From Verrucomicrobiota bacterium (GTDB lineage Bacteria > Verrucomicrobiota > Verrucomicrobiia > Opitutales > Opitutaceae): a stretch of 64,000 nucleotides of DNA. The stretch spans positions 1 through 64,000 of the forward strand of contig JACTNC010000011.1 of NCBI GenBank assembly GCA_014584295.1. The letters are read 5' to 3'. Of the stretch, positions 26,238 through 35,851 are shown in pieces; the first letter of the stretch is position 1; the number at the start of each line of letters is the position of its first letter. The translations under genes were made by a program, and so were the position numbers. The notes below the pieces were generated by a model. That model made no database searches, was not told the DNA's origin, and was given only the letters and a program-made list of their open reading frames with translations.

Positions 26238-27982
26238 GAACCCGCCTGCTGCTCCTCGCGCTGCTATCCAATGCAGCCTTGCCGTTTCTCCGTTCGCAAA
26301 CGCCAGCGGCGGTAGAAAACACGCCCGCACCAACCAACGAAGCGCCCGCCGCCGCACCTGCCGCCGCGGAGCCGGTCGCTTCTCCCGCCGTCACCCTGGA
26401 ACCGATGACGGAAACGGGTACGGCCATCAAGAGCAAGGACACCCTGTCCGTTGACTTTCCGGATGAGGAAATCCGGTCCGTACTTCGCAATGTCGCCGAT
26501 CTTTTCGAGCTGAATCTCGTCATCCCGGAAACACTCCAGGGCAAGACCTCCGTCAAGCTGCGGGATGTCACCTGGCGCCAGATCTTTCAGGTGATCCTTT
26601 CTCCGGTCGGATACACCTTCGTTGAGGACGGCAACATCATCAAGATTGTCACCTCCGACTCACTGAACCTGGAACCGGTCACCACGGACGTCTTCATTCT
26701 CAACTACGCCAAGGCCGAGGACATCAAGAAGTCCGTCGAGCCGCTGGTTGAAGCACCGGCGGGTGGACGCGTCATTGTGGATGCGCGCAGCAATGCGCTG
26801 GTCATTTCCGAAAGACCGACCCGACTCAGCCGGATCCGTTCCATCATCGAACGCCTCGACAGGGCGACCGAGCAGGTTGTGATCGAGTCCAAGTTTGTCG
26901 AGGTCTCGGACCGCGACGTCAAGAATCTCGGCGTGAAATGGTCCTCGCTGGCGGGATTCAACCTCAATGCCGGTCCGTTCAATCAGACCTTCTCACGCGA
27001 GCGGTCGGGAGGGTATAACTCGTCGGTCAACAATTCGAATTCGTCGACCGGCAAGACGGATAGCACGAGCACCGCAAATTCGGGCAATTCGAATTCCGTG
27101 TCATCGATTGATGGCGCAATCACCAGCAGCGCCGCGACGGGCTCTTCGCTCAACCTGAGCAATCTCGGCGCAACCGGCACAGCTGAGGCGCTTACGTCGC
27201 TTCAGGGCCTTGTCGGAGCCGGCAACACATCCCGTCTCGCCACCGCGCTTTTCAGTGCGGACCAGTTGAATGTTGTCCTGAGCGCATTGCAGACCTTCAC
27301 CGACATCAAGGTCGTCTCGAATCCGACAGTAGTGACTCTGAACAACACGGAATCACAGATCAACGTCGGTGAGGAGTTCCCGATTCCGAATTACACTTAT
27401 AATCAGGAGCGTGGCACATTTGAGGTGTCGGGCTTCCAGTACCGCCCGATCGGCATCCTTCTCAAGGTCACGCCCCAGGTAAACAGCCAGGGCTTCATCA
27501 AGCTCACACTCGAGCCTGAAGTCAGCCAGCGCAATGGAGAAACCTCCTTCGGCGGCGCAGGTGGGGCGCAGATTCCTATCATCGCGACGCGCAAGGCGAA
27601 GACGCAGGTCTCCTTGAAGGATGGCTACACCATGGGTCTGGGTGGACTCCTGACCTCGCGTTCGGAGGACGGTTCCTCAAAGATTCCGGTGCTCGGCGAC
27701 ATTCCCATCATTGGCCGCGCGTTCAAGTCGAAGAATCGCGATCAGTCGACCACCAACCTGGTCATATTCATCACAGCCAAGACCGTGGCGGCTGATGGGG
27801 CACCCATCACGGAAGTCTTCGATTCCCGCAATATCCGCCGCATGGACATCAAGAAGGAGGACCTTCCCGGCTATCGCGATCCGTCCGATCCCTTCGCGCC
27901 CCTGCCTGAGCCTGAACCGGTCAAGAAGAAGTCCTTTTTCCGGCGCAGCTCATCAGTGGAACAGACCGTCAAGAATAACTAG
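26234..27982 (+). CDS. pilQ: PilQ/GspD-type secretin
   Basis: 582 residues. Signal peptide, Ala/Pro-rich linker, an STN-like N-domain (VLRNVADLFELNLVIPETLQ), a secretin N1 repeat (VFILNYAKAEDIKKSVEPLV ... RSNALVISERPTRLSRIR) and the multimeric secretin domain (VVSNPTVVTLNNTESQINVG, RKAKTQVSLKDGYTMGLGGL, GDIPIIGRAFKSK). A low-complexity Ser/Asn/Gly insert of about 35 residues (around residue 260-300) interrupts the N-domain side. It forms the outer-membrane channel for pilus or secreted substrate. The start overlaps the upstream stop (ATGA). Confidence 0.9.
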   Translation: MRTRLLLLALLSNAALPFLRSQTPAAVENTPAPTNEAPAAAPAAAEPVASPAVTLEPMTETGTAIKSKDTLSVDFPDEEIRSVLRNVADLFELNLVIPETLQGKTSVKLRDVTWRQIFQVILSPVGYTFVEDGNIIKIVTSDSLNLEPVTTDVFILNYAKAEDIKKSVEPLVEAPAGGRVIVDARSNALVISERPTRLSRIRSIIERLDRATEQVVIESKFVEVSDRDVKNLGVKWSSLAGFNLNAGPFNQTFSRERSGGYNSSVNNSNSSTGKTDSTSTANSGNSNSVSSIDGAITSSAATGSSLNLSNLGATGTAEALTSLQGLVGAGNTSRLATALFSADQLNVVLSALQTFTDIKVVSNPTVVTLNNTESQINVGEEFPIPNYTYNQERGTFEVSGFQYRPIGILLKVTPQVNSQGFIKLTLEPEVSQRNGETSFGGAGGAQIPIIATRKAKTQVSLKDGYTMGLGGLLTSRSEDGSSKIPVLGDIPIIGRAFKSKNRDQSTTNLVIFITAKTVAADGAPITEVFDSRNIRRMDIKKEDLPGYRDPSDPFAPLPEPEPVKKKSFFRRSSSVEQTVKNN

Positions 27983-28033
27983 GCCCGGACTCCCCCGTGC
28001 TTCCCTCCAACCTCAGCCTTTGAAGGTGAGTCT

Positions 28034-31000
28034 ATGAAATTTCCAATAAGAGCCTTCCTCGGACTGCTCTCGGCGTGGATTGTCTCCAATGTTCACGCCC
28101 AGCAGCAGCCGGTCGTCGCCGTGCGCATCACCAATGTCGAAGTGTCGACAGGAGCCGGCATCATCCAATCCATCACCGTGACCGCGGGTGGATCCGATTA
28201 CCACGTCGCGCCATTTGTGCAGATTACCGGCGGTGGCGGCACGGGGGCCACCGCTGAGGCGGTCATTTCGGGCGGTGGTGTCATCCGCGTAAATGTCATC
28301 GATGGTGGATCCGGCTACACGAGCGAACCGACCATCACCTTCCTCGGTGGAGGCGGAACGGGAGCCGCGGCCAAAGCCAAGGTCTTTCATCCCTCGGAGA
28401 ATTTTGTCAACCCGAATGAGGCCTTTGGTCCCTCCGGTGAGTTTGTTACAATCAGCGCGCTCGCCACGGGTACGTTCCCCGCGGCCGGATACACGTATAC
28501 ATTCTATATCAACGGCACACCCGTAGGGACTTCGATCAACAACAAAGGAAATCCCTCTGTGCCCGGAATGATTTCATGGACCCCTCCGGCTCCTGGCGCG
28601 TACTTCTTCACCGTCACGGCGAATGACGGCACATCTCCGATGGTGACGTCCCTGCCTGTTCGTTTCTTTGCAACGGGCGCGGTGATCACGAGCCCCCAGA
28701 ATCCAACCCTGGTGCCGGCGGGATCATCCGTTGTTATCAAGGGCGATGCCACAACCGCGCAGGGCTTCGTCCGCCAGATCGAGTTCTTTGTCGATGGCGT
28801 CAGCCAGGGTGTGGACACAACCGCTCCCTATTCGATCATCTACACACCCTCGTCTGTCCCCGGTGCTCATTTCATCACGGCGGTCGCCACGGATAACAAC
28901 AATGTGACTGTGGAGACACCCGAGCCGGTGATGATCACGACCATTCCCGCAATCGGAAGCCTGCCGCTGGTCGAGATCGCGAGTCCGACCCATGGCTCGG
29001 CGCTTCGCATTCCCGACTATTCGGTGAGCGCCAATGCATCCATTCCGATCAATGTGATCGCGAGCGACAGCGATGGTGTAATCACCAAGATCGAGACCTA
29101 TATCGACGGAGTCCTGGTCAATACCGATCAGCAGTTCCCCTACAGTTTCAACTGGCAGCCCCAGACGATCGGCAGCTACCGCATCGTGTCGCTCGCCTTT
29201 GACGACAAGAATAATGTCGTGGCGACGAATCCCAGTGTGGTGATTGTGTCGGCACCGCCCACGGTCACAATCACCCAGCCAACTGATGGCGCCACGCTGC
29301 CTGCCGGCGCCCCGGTCACGGTTGCAGCCAATGCGAGCGACAGTGACGGATCTGTCATGTCTGTTCAGTTCTTTGCCGACGACGTTCTCATCGGCGATGA
29401 CACCACGCCGCCCTACAACGTCACATGGACTCCGCTGGTCACCAGCGAAGGCAAGGTCGTCGAGGTCACCGCGCTTGCTACTGACAATTTCGGCATCACC
29501 CGTGTTTCCTCGGTGGTCAGCATTCGCGTGACGGGCTCGGGTTCGGGCACCGGTTCGAACATTGGCAATCCGCCGACGGTTCAGATCACGAGTCCGGTCA
29601 ACAACGCGCGCGTCCAGGTCAATCAGACCTATGTGCTGACAGCCAATGCGGGTGACGTTGATGGCAACGTCCAGGCCGTGCAATTCTTTGCCAATGGCAA
29701 GAGCCTCGGTGCCGATACGACATTCCCCTATTCGATGGAGTGGACGCCGGTCAGCCTTGGCAACTACGCGATCCAGGCCAAAGCGCTCGACGACAAGGGC
29801 AATGTAGCCACGTCGGAAGTCACGGTGACGGTCCTTGCCAACAGCACGGGTCTCCCGACCGTGTCGCTTGTTTCACCGCGCAACGACAGCATTGCGACAG
29901 TGGGTTCTCCGGTTGTCATTGCCGCACAGGCGGCGGATTCCGATGGTACGATTGTTTCGGTTGACCTCATCGTTGACGGCGAAGTTGTGGGATCATCGAA
30001 TGCCTTCCCCTATGCCGTGGCATGGATTCCCTCCAGACCCGGCACGTTCAAGATCAGCGCCGCGGCGACTGATGATGGCGGAAACCGCGTTTCCAGCAGT
30101 TCAAGCACTGTGACTGTACAGGCCGCGGTGGGCAATGTCCCGCTTGCCGCGATGTATTTCAATAATCCGTCCCAGGATGCCGAGGGAGCCGCATCGGCTA
30201 CGCCTACCTTCTCGCCTGTCAAGGTGAGTTACAATTCGAAGCTTATTCTTGGCGCCATCGCTGTGGATGAAGGGGGTTCAATCGCCAACATCCGCTTCTA
30301 TCTCAACGGCCGTCTGGTGGATGTCGTCTCTGCGGAACCGTTCTACACGACAACCACGCTGGATACACTTCAGGACGCGATCCTTACCGCGGTTGTCACA
30401 GACAATTCCGGAAATGTGACATACGCGAATCCGATTGCGATCGACACGATTCCATCGGTCAACACCTCGGCATTGCAGGTCGCGCTCACGAGTCCGGCAA
30501 ACGGCGGCACCTACGGAACTGGAAGCCAGATTGTCTTCTCGGCATCGCATAATGCCGGCGAGAACCCGGAGCCGCAGGTCGACTTCTACGTCAACGGCCA
30601 GATTTTCCATTCCCTCGCGAAGCGGCCCTATACGTACGCTGTCGGGCTGACGCAGCCTGGCACCTACGTGGTTCATGCGGTGCTCCGTTCGGGCGATCGC
30701 ACGACGGTGTCGGGTAAATCAACCATCACGGTTGTCCAGGGTGCGGCTCCAACCGTTGCCATCACCAGTCCGTCAAACGGCGGAACGGTCAGCGTGGGCA
30801 GCGGTCTGACGCTCTCGGCGAATGCGAGCGACACCGATGGGACAATCACCAGCGTGCAGTTCTTTGCAAACGGCATTTCGGTCGGCAGCGATTCCATGGC
30901 ACCCTATTCGATGACGTTCACGCCATCCTCCGAAGGCGTTTATCGATTCACCGCGCTGGCAACCGATTCGAGCAATCAGACGACGATCTCGTCTGCGGTC

Positions 31001-32428
31001 TCGGTGCTTGCGGTCTCGCAGACTTCTGCCACGACAACCAGCGCTGTCTACTCTGGTTCCTATTTTGCAGGGAAGGAGAGCGGCACGATCACCCTGATGA
31101 AAACGGGAGCACAATCCGCGATTGCGATTGCGCACTCCACGATTGGATCTTCGAAGGTTTACTACTTTGGCTCGGTGAACGTGGATGCAGGCAACGGAAT
31201 CTCATCGTCCTCCACGAGCGCTCCTGGCGGAGCCAGCAGCAATTTCTCCGACACAGGGGCCTCGGGCTCATTTGATGGCGGACGTGCCATCTTCATTGCG
31301 CCTGCGGCGCTGGGCGGACTCGTGGGTTCAGTACCAACCGGTCTCTATTCCGGCAGCATCACAGGTCGCGCGGGAAGCACATTCGTCGGCATTGTTGGTT
31401 CCAATGGAACGATCACCGTCTATCTCAAGGATGGATCGTCCCAGGATGCCGGAACCGGCTTTGTCAGCTCGAACGGATCCTTCTCCTTCACGCTCTCTTC
31501 GGGTGGACGCTTTGCCGGTACAATCAATCCATCATCCCGATTCCTGAACGCCACGTCCAGCGGCAGTCCGACATCAGGGGCTGTCACGGCGGCGGCATCG
31601 ACGGGTGCGAGCTTCAGCGATGGCGTCCTGCGCAATCTCTCAACCCGTGGCGCTGTCGGCGCCGGCGACAAGAGCCTGATTGCAGGATTCCACGTGGTGG
31701 GCACCTCGCCCAAGCAGGTGCTTATCCGCGCGATCGGCCCCTCACTTGCCAAGTTCGGCATCACCGGTGCGCTCGGAAATCCCGCGCTTCAGCTCTACAA
31801 GGGATCCACTCCTGTCGAATCAAACGACAATTGGGGCGGTTCCGCGAGTGTCGCAGCGGCTGCAGATCAGGTGGGGGCGTTTGCACTCCCGGGTCAGAGC
31901 CAGGACTCCACGTTGCTCGTGACGCTTGGTCCGGGGCTTTACACTGCCGTGGTCACGGGCGCCGAAGGCGAAACCGGCGTCGCAATGGTCGAGGTTTACG
32001 ATGTCGACGCGACCGATCCCTTCACAGAGCAGAAGGTCATCAACCTTTCGAGTCGTGGCGAAGTCGGAACCGGCGACCGCATCCTGATTGCAGGATTCGT
32101 GATCAACGGTAGCTCGCCGAAGAAGATTCTGATTCGCGCGGTCGGACCGACGCTCGGTGAGTTCGGTGTCACCGGCACGCTCGCCGATCCGCTGCTGCAG
32201 ATTGTCCAGGGCAGCACGGTTGTCCGTGAAAACGACAACTGGGAGACGGGCAATGTGCCTTCGCTGCTCGCGGATGCCTCCGCACGATCCGGCGCGTTCG
32301 CGCTGCCGGAGGGCAGCAAGGATGCGGCAATCCTGTTGTCGCTGCCTCCGGGCGCCTACACCGCTCAGGTCTCCGGCGCCGGCGGCACGACCGGAGTGGC
32401 GATTGTCGAAGTCTACGAGGTTCCCTAA
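28034..32428 (+). CDS. Giant exported Ig-repeat protein with duplicated C-terminal domain
   Basis: 1464 residues. Signal peptide (MKFPIRAFLGLLSAWIVSNV ...) and two GGSGY...GGGGTGA.A repeats (about 45-120). About nine Ig-like repeats of roughly 95 residues follow (about 135-1000), most built as V.ITSP.NG ... A.A.DSDG.I..VQFFANG ... PYS..WTP ... ALATD. A beta-rich spacer (about 1000-1190) leads to two tandem domains (about 1197-1330 and 1334-1464), each LS(T/S)RG.VG.GD...IAGF ... P K..LIRA(I/V)GP. It starts 51 bp after pilQ with a GAAGGTGAG ribosome-binding site and no terminator between, so it is probably in the pilus operon. Role likely adhesin or secreted surface protein; inferred only. Confidence 0.8.
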   Translation: MKFPIRAFLGLLSAWIVSNVHAQQQPVVAVRITNVEVSTGAGIIQSITVTAGGSDYHVAPFVQITGGGGTGATAEAVISGGGVIRVNVIDGGSGYTSEPTITFLGGGGTGAAAKAKVFHPSENFVNPNEAFGPSGEFVTISALATGTFPAAGYTYTFYINGTPVGTSINNKGNPSVPGMISWTPPAPGAYFFTVTANDGTSPMVTSLPVRFFATGAVITSPQNPTLVPAGSSVVIKGDATTAQGFVRQIEFFVDGVSQGVDTTAPYSIIYTPSSVPGAHFITAVATDNNNVTVETPEPVMITTIPAIGSLPLVEIASPTHGSALRIPDYSVSANASIPINVIASDSDGVITKIETYIDGVLVNTDQQFPYSFNWQPQTIGSYRIVSLAFDDKNNVVATNPSVVIVSAPPTVTITQPTDGATLPAGAPVTVAANASDSDGSVMSVQFFADDVLIGDDTTPPYNVTWTPLVTSEGKVVEVTALATDNFGITRVSSVVSIRVTGSGSGTGSNIGNPPTVQITSPVNNARVQVNQTYVLTANAGDVDGNVQAVQFFANGKSLGADTTFPYSMEWTPVSLGNYAIQAKALDDKGNVATSEVTVTVLANSTGLPTVSLVSPRNDSIATVGSPVVIAAQAADSDGTIVSVDLIVDGEVVGSSNAFPYAVAWIPSRPGTFKISAAATDDGGNRVSSSSSTVTVQAAVGNVPLAAMYFNNPSQDAEGAASATPTFSPVKVSYNSKLILGAIAVDEGGSIANIRFYLNGRLVDVVSAEPFYTTTTLDTLQDAILTAVVTDNSGNVTYANPIAIDTIPSVNTSALQVALTSPANGGTYGTGSQIVFSASHNAGENPEPQVDFYVNGQIFHSLAKRPYTYAVGLTQPGTYVVHAVLRSGDRTTVSGKSTITVVQGAAPTVAITSPSNGGTVSVGSGLTLSANASDTDGTITSVQFFANGISVGSDSMAPYSMTFTPSSEGVYRFTALATDSSNQTTISSAVSVLAVSQTSATTTSAVYSGSYFAGKESGTITLMKTGAQSAIAIAHSTIGSSKVYYFGSVNVDAGNGISSSSTSAPGGASSNFSDTGASGSFDGGRAIFIAPAALGGLVGSVPTGLYSGSITGRAGSTFVGIVGSNGTITVYLKDGSSQDAGTGFVSSNGSFSFTLSSGGRFAGTINPSSRFLNATSSGSPTSGAVTAAASTGASFSDGVLRNLSTRGAVGAGDKSLIAGFHVVGTSPKQVLIRAIGPSLAKFGITGALGNPALQLYKGSTPVESNDNWGGSASVAAAADQVGAFALPGQSQDSTLLVTLGPGLYTAVVTGAEGETGVAMVEVYDVDATDPFTEQKVINLSSRGEVGTGDRILIAGFVINGSSPKKILIRAVGPTLGEFGVTGTLADPLLQIVQGSTVVRENDNWETGNVPSLLADASARSGAFALPEGSKDAAILLSLPPGAYTAQVSGAGGTTGVAIVEVYEVP

Positions 32429-32468
32429 GAGCACCTGATTCATGCCGTGGCGTCAGTCCCGGCATCAC

Positions 32469-32505
32469 CAAGGCCGCACCGCCAAAAGCGGTGCGGCCTT
32501 GTTTT
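32469..32505 (+). terminator. Strong intrinsic terminator after the pilus operon
   Basis: CAAGGCCGCACCGC and GCGGTGCGGCCTTG form a perfect 14-bp stem with a 5-base loop (CAAAA), followed by TTTT. It ends the pilM to Ig-protein transcription unit. Confidence 0.92.
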
Positions 32506-32621
32506 GGCGGGGAAGTTGCAAGCACAGGTTTCCGTGACGGATTGCGTGGCAGGAGGATTTCGGGATTGGTCGGTAAAAACAGGCTTTCCTTGTTCCGGGT
32601 CTCGCGATTGATTGGAGGTTT

Positions 32622-33038
32622 ATGCAGAAAACACTCATTATCCTGAAGCCCGATTGCATGCAGAAGAAGCATGTGGGGGATGTGCTGGGTCGCTTTGAGA
32701 AGGCCGGATTTGAAATCGTCGGCGCGAAGATGATCCGCCTGTCGTCGGCGGTTCTCCGCGACCACTACGCGCACGTGGCCTCCAAGCCCTTCTATCCGGA
32801 GATCGAGCGCTTCATGAGCTCGTATCCGGTGATCGTCGCCGCAATCAAGGGCGAGAACGTCGTCGCCCGGGTTCGCGATCTGCTCGGACCGACTGACTCA
32901 AAGAAGGCCGCGAAAGGTACCATCCGTGGTGATTTCGGCACGGACATGATGATCAACGTTGTCCATGCCTCGGACAGCGACGAGAACGCCAGGATTGAAC
33001 TGGCCCGCTTCTTCAAGCCTGAAGAACTCTTCGGCTGA
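32622..33038 (+). CDS. ndk: Nucleoside diphosphate kinase
   Basis: 138 residues, full family length. Ndk moves the gamma phosphate between nucleoside tri- and diphosphates. Visible are the N-terminal TLIILKPD, the KPFYPEIERFMSSYPVI Kpn-loop region and the active-site histidine His115 in INVVHASDSDENA. A good GGAGG lies just before the ATG. It stands alone between the pilus terminator and the next gene. Confidence 0.97.
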   Translation: MQKTLIILKPDCMQKKHVGDVLGRFEKAGFEIVGAKMIRLSSAVLRDHYAHVASKPFYPEIERFMSSYPVIVAAIKGENVVARVRDLLGPTDSKKAAKGTIRGDFGTDMMINVVHASDSDENARIELARFFKPEELFG

Positions 33039-33060
33039 TCGTGCCGTCTCTCGGCAGCGA

Positions 33061-33075
33061 TTGTAAACGTTTCTC
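33061..33075. promoter_or_regulatory. Candidate cre/LacI-type operator
   Basis: TTGTAAACGTTTCTC has the CG-centred palindrome AAACGTTT and fits most positions of the LacI/CcpA-type consensus WTGNAANCGNWNNCW, failing only at the end. It lies about 160 bp before the exported haem protein, so it could link that gene to carbon-source control. Confidence 0.35.
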
Positions 33076-33233
33076 GGATAGGGATGGTGCCGGCTGACTG
33101 ATCGACGTGGCTATCTCTGAACCGTTCCGGATTGCCGGACAGTCCGACCTCAGAGGGATCTCATCGCTTTAAGCGGGAGGTTTTGGAGGATGCATTCTCC
33201 ACTGAGCTTTGTAATGCTCGGTCCTGCGGTCCC

Positions 33234-35669
33234 ATGAAACTCTTCCCGTCCTTTCGCATTGCAGCGTGTGTGCTCGCGCAGCTTGTCCTCGTCTTGTCGG
33301 CAAGCGCCGCGGGGGGAACCACTCGGATGATTGTTCCGGGTTTCACCGTCCGTGAGCTGCCTGTGCGGCTGACGAGTCTCAACAATATCGAGTATGCACC
33401 CGATGGCCGCGTGTTCGCGGGCGGCTACGACGGTCGTTTTCACCTGTTGCGTGACACCGATGGCGACGGCTTGGAGGACAAGGTCGATACGATCTCCAAT
33501 CGCCCGAGTACGGACTACCCGCTCGGTATCGCGGTGAAAGAGGGAGAGCCCTATTTTGTTCTCAGCAACGAGGTGATACGTTTCAGGGACCTTGATGGTG
33601 ATGGCGTGCCGGAAACGCGGGAGGTTTTTGCCACGGGCTTTGACGATCCGGAACTGGCCCGCGCACCGTACCTGCTCCATCGCCGCGTGGACAGCGCGAT
33701 GGGACTGGCCTTCGGGCCGGAGGGCGCACTCTACCTCACATTTGGAAGCGCGGCCTATAGCAACCCGTATTGGAAGGACAAAGACAACGCGTATCACTAC
33801 TCGACCGACAAGCGCCGTGGCTGCCTGCTGCGTATTTCACCGGATGGAAAAATCGAACAACTCGCGAGCGGGCTGCGCTATGTGATGTCGCTCCAGTGGA
33901 ATCGCCAAGGCGACCTGTTTGCGACCGATCAGGAAGGTGCGACCTGGGTCCCGAACGGAAATCCGATGGATGAGCTGCTTCACCTGGAAGCGGGCCGCCA
34001 CTATGGATTTCCTCCCTCTCATCCCACGCATTTGCCCAACGTCATCGACGAGCCGAGCGTCTGGGATTACGGCCCGCAGCATCAGAGCACCTGTGGCTTT
34101 CGATTCAATGGGCCGCAGCCGGGTCGTGGACTGTTTGGTCCCGGCTTCTGGGCCGATGACGCCTTGGTGACCGGGGAGTCTCGTGGGAAAATTTTCCGCA
34201 CCAAGCTTGCGAAGACGAATGCGGGTTATGTGGCGCGCAACGATCTCGTTGGCAATCTCGGCATGCTGGCTGTGGACTGCGCTATCTCGCCCCAGGGCGA
34301 CCTGCTTGTTGCCTGCCACAGTGGTGTACCTGACTGGGGCAACGGACCAACGGGTGAGGGCAAACTCTTCAAGATCAGCTACACCGATCGCAAGGCGCCC
34401 CAGCCGGTGCTCGTTTGGGCGGCAAGCGATACGCGGACGGTCATCGCATTTGATCGACCGCTGGAAGGCTCCGGCTGGGATGCGCGCGCACCCGCGATTC
34501 AAATTGATTCAGGCCGGTATGTCGGGGCAGCGGATCGGCTGGAGATGTTGCGGCCTCCCTATGCCGCTGTGGGAGCCCAACAACGTGAGCCTCGCGGCAA
34601 TGTGAGTGTTGAGAAGGCAACGGTGTCACCCGACCGCCGCCAGTTGATTGTCACGACGGCGCCGCGGACCTCTGCGGTGAACTATGCCTTGAAGCTGGGT
34701 GACGTACTGGATGTGGCCCATGATCTGACGGGATTGGAGGCAACCTGGCGAGGTGAGGGAGGTGATAGATGGAACGGCTGGCTGCCGCATCCCGATTTTG
34801 TCGCCGCTCGTGAGTTCACGCAGGCGAGTGCCACGCACGATGAATTCTGGAAGCGTCTCCGCACTCCTGGCACGTTGACACTGCGCACGCAGTTGAATCT
34901 GTGGCAGATGCTTCAACCTGCCACCCAGCCAGGTTCCAGGCTGGATTACACGCCAACGCCTGAGATCGTCACGGTGAGATTTTCCAGCGATGCCCCGCTG
35001 GCGGTGGAAGCACCCGGGGCGCGGATCGTGCGCAATGGGGCAGGGGAGATTCAGGTAACCGTGACGGATGTGCGTGAGACTAGCTGGCTGCCGCTGTCGC
35101 TCACGCTTGGCACGCCGGCTACACGCCTCGATGTCTCGTATCACACATCGCGCGATGACCGGATTCGCGCGTTGGGCACGAGGCGCTTTCTGATGCCCTT
35201 TGCGAAACCCGGGATCCTTGATGTGACGCCGCGCGAACTTCCTGAATTGAAAGGCGGCAACTGGAATGCCGGACGGGCCCTTTTCAATGGGAAGGCGGCA
35301 TGCGCGACATGCCACGAATTCAGAGGAGAGGGAAAGCGGGTTGGACCCGAACTCGGAAATCTCATTCACCGCGACTACGAGAGCGTGCTGCGAGACATCG
35401 TCGATCCGAATGCCTCGATCAATCCCGATGCTGTCGGCTATCTGATCGTGCGGAAGGACAACAGCACCGTGGTGGGAACACGCATTCTTGAATCTGCCAA
35501 TGCGATCCATATCGCCCAGGTTGGCGGAGCAGTGGAGAAGATCATGAAAAGCGACATTGCCAAATCAGAGCCACTGCCCACGTCGCTCATGCCCGCCGGA
35601 CTCGACAAGGCCCTTACATCCGACGAACTCCGCGATCTCATGACGTATCTGCTGACGACTCCGAAATAG
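33234..35669 (+). CDS. Exported beta-propeller protein with C-terminal haem c domain ('membrane-bound dehydrogenase' type)
   Basis: 811 residues from the ATG heading a signal peptide (MKLFPSFRIAACVLAQLVLV ...). The N-terminal half is a glucose/sorbosone-dehydrogenase-like propeller (NNIEYAPDGRVFAGGYDGRF, MGLAFGPEGALYLTFG, LRYVMSLQWNRQGDLFATD, GRHYGFP). A linker beta domain follows. The C-terminal cytochrome c-like domain carries ACATCHEF (CxxCH) and DIVDPNASINPDAVGY, the 'putative haem-binding' family common in Planctomycetota and Verrucomicrobiota. It probably oxidises a sugar or polyol in the periplasm and passes electrons on through haem. It sits next to a sulfatase, but the two need not share a pathway. 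Confidence 0.82.
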   Translation: MKLFPSFRIAACVLAQLVLVLSASAAGGTTRMIVPGFTVRELPVRLTSLNNIEYAPDGRVFAGGYDGRFHLLRDTDGDGLEDKVDTISNRPSTDYPLGIAVKEGEPYFVLSNEVIRFRDLDGDGVPETREVFATGFDDPELARAPYLLHRRVDSAMGLAFGPEGALYLTFGSAAYSNPYWKDKDNAYHYSTDKRRGCLLRISPDGKIEQLASGLRYVMSLQWNRQGDLFATDQEGATWVPNGNPMDELLHLEAGRHYGFPPSHPTHLPNVIDEPSVWDYGPQHQSTCGFRFNGPQPGRGLFGPGFWADDALVTGESRGKIFRTKLAKTNAGYVARNDLVGNLGMLAVDCAISPQGDLLVACHSGVPDWGNGPTGEGKLFKISYTDRKAPQPVLVWAASDTRTVIAFDRPLEGSGWDARAPAIQIDSGRYVGAADRLEMLRPPYAAVGAQQREPRGNVSVEKATVSPDRRQLIVTTAPRTSAVNYALKLGDVLDVAHDLTGLEATWRGEGGDRWNGWLPHPDFVAAREFTQASATHDEFWKRLRTPGTLTLRTQLNLWQMLQPATQPGSRLDYTPTPEIVTVRFSSDAPLAVEAPGARIVRNGAGEIQVTVTDVRETSWLPLSLTLGTPATRLDVSYHTSRDDRIRALGTRRFLMPFAKPGILDVTPRELPELKGGNWNAGRALFNGKAACATCHEFRGEGKRVGPELGNLIHRDYESVLRDIVDPNASINPDAVGYLIVRKDNSTVVGTRILESANAIHIAQVGGAVEKIMKSDIAKSEPLPTSLMPAGLDKALTSDELRDLMTYLLTTPK

Positions 35670-35851
35670 GGTGAGATCGATGACCCGCTTTGAGCAGCGG
35701 GGCACTCATCTCACATGCGTCGGCAAGAACACCCCCAGCCCCGCCGTGCGAATGCCCTCACGGCGACTGGGGAGAGGCCGGCAGGAGGTAATCGTCCAAT
35801 CAGCCCTTCCTCCGATCTGTCGACAAATATCCCGTTGCCGGAAATGGTGGG

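Noticed and set aside
33042..33056. Small hairpin after ndk as terminator
   Set aside because: A 5-bp stem (TGCCG/CGGCA) without a T-run is too weak.
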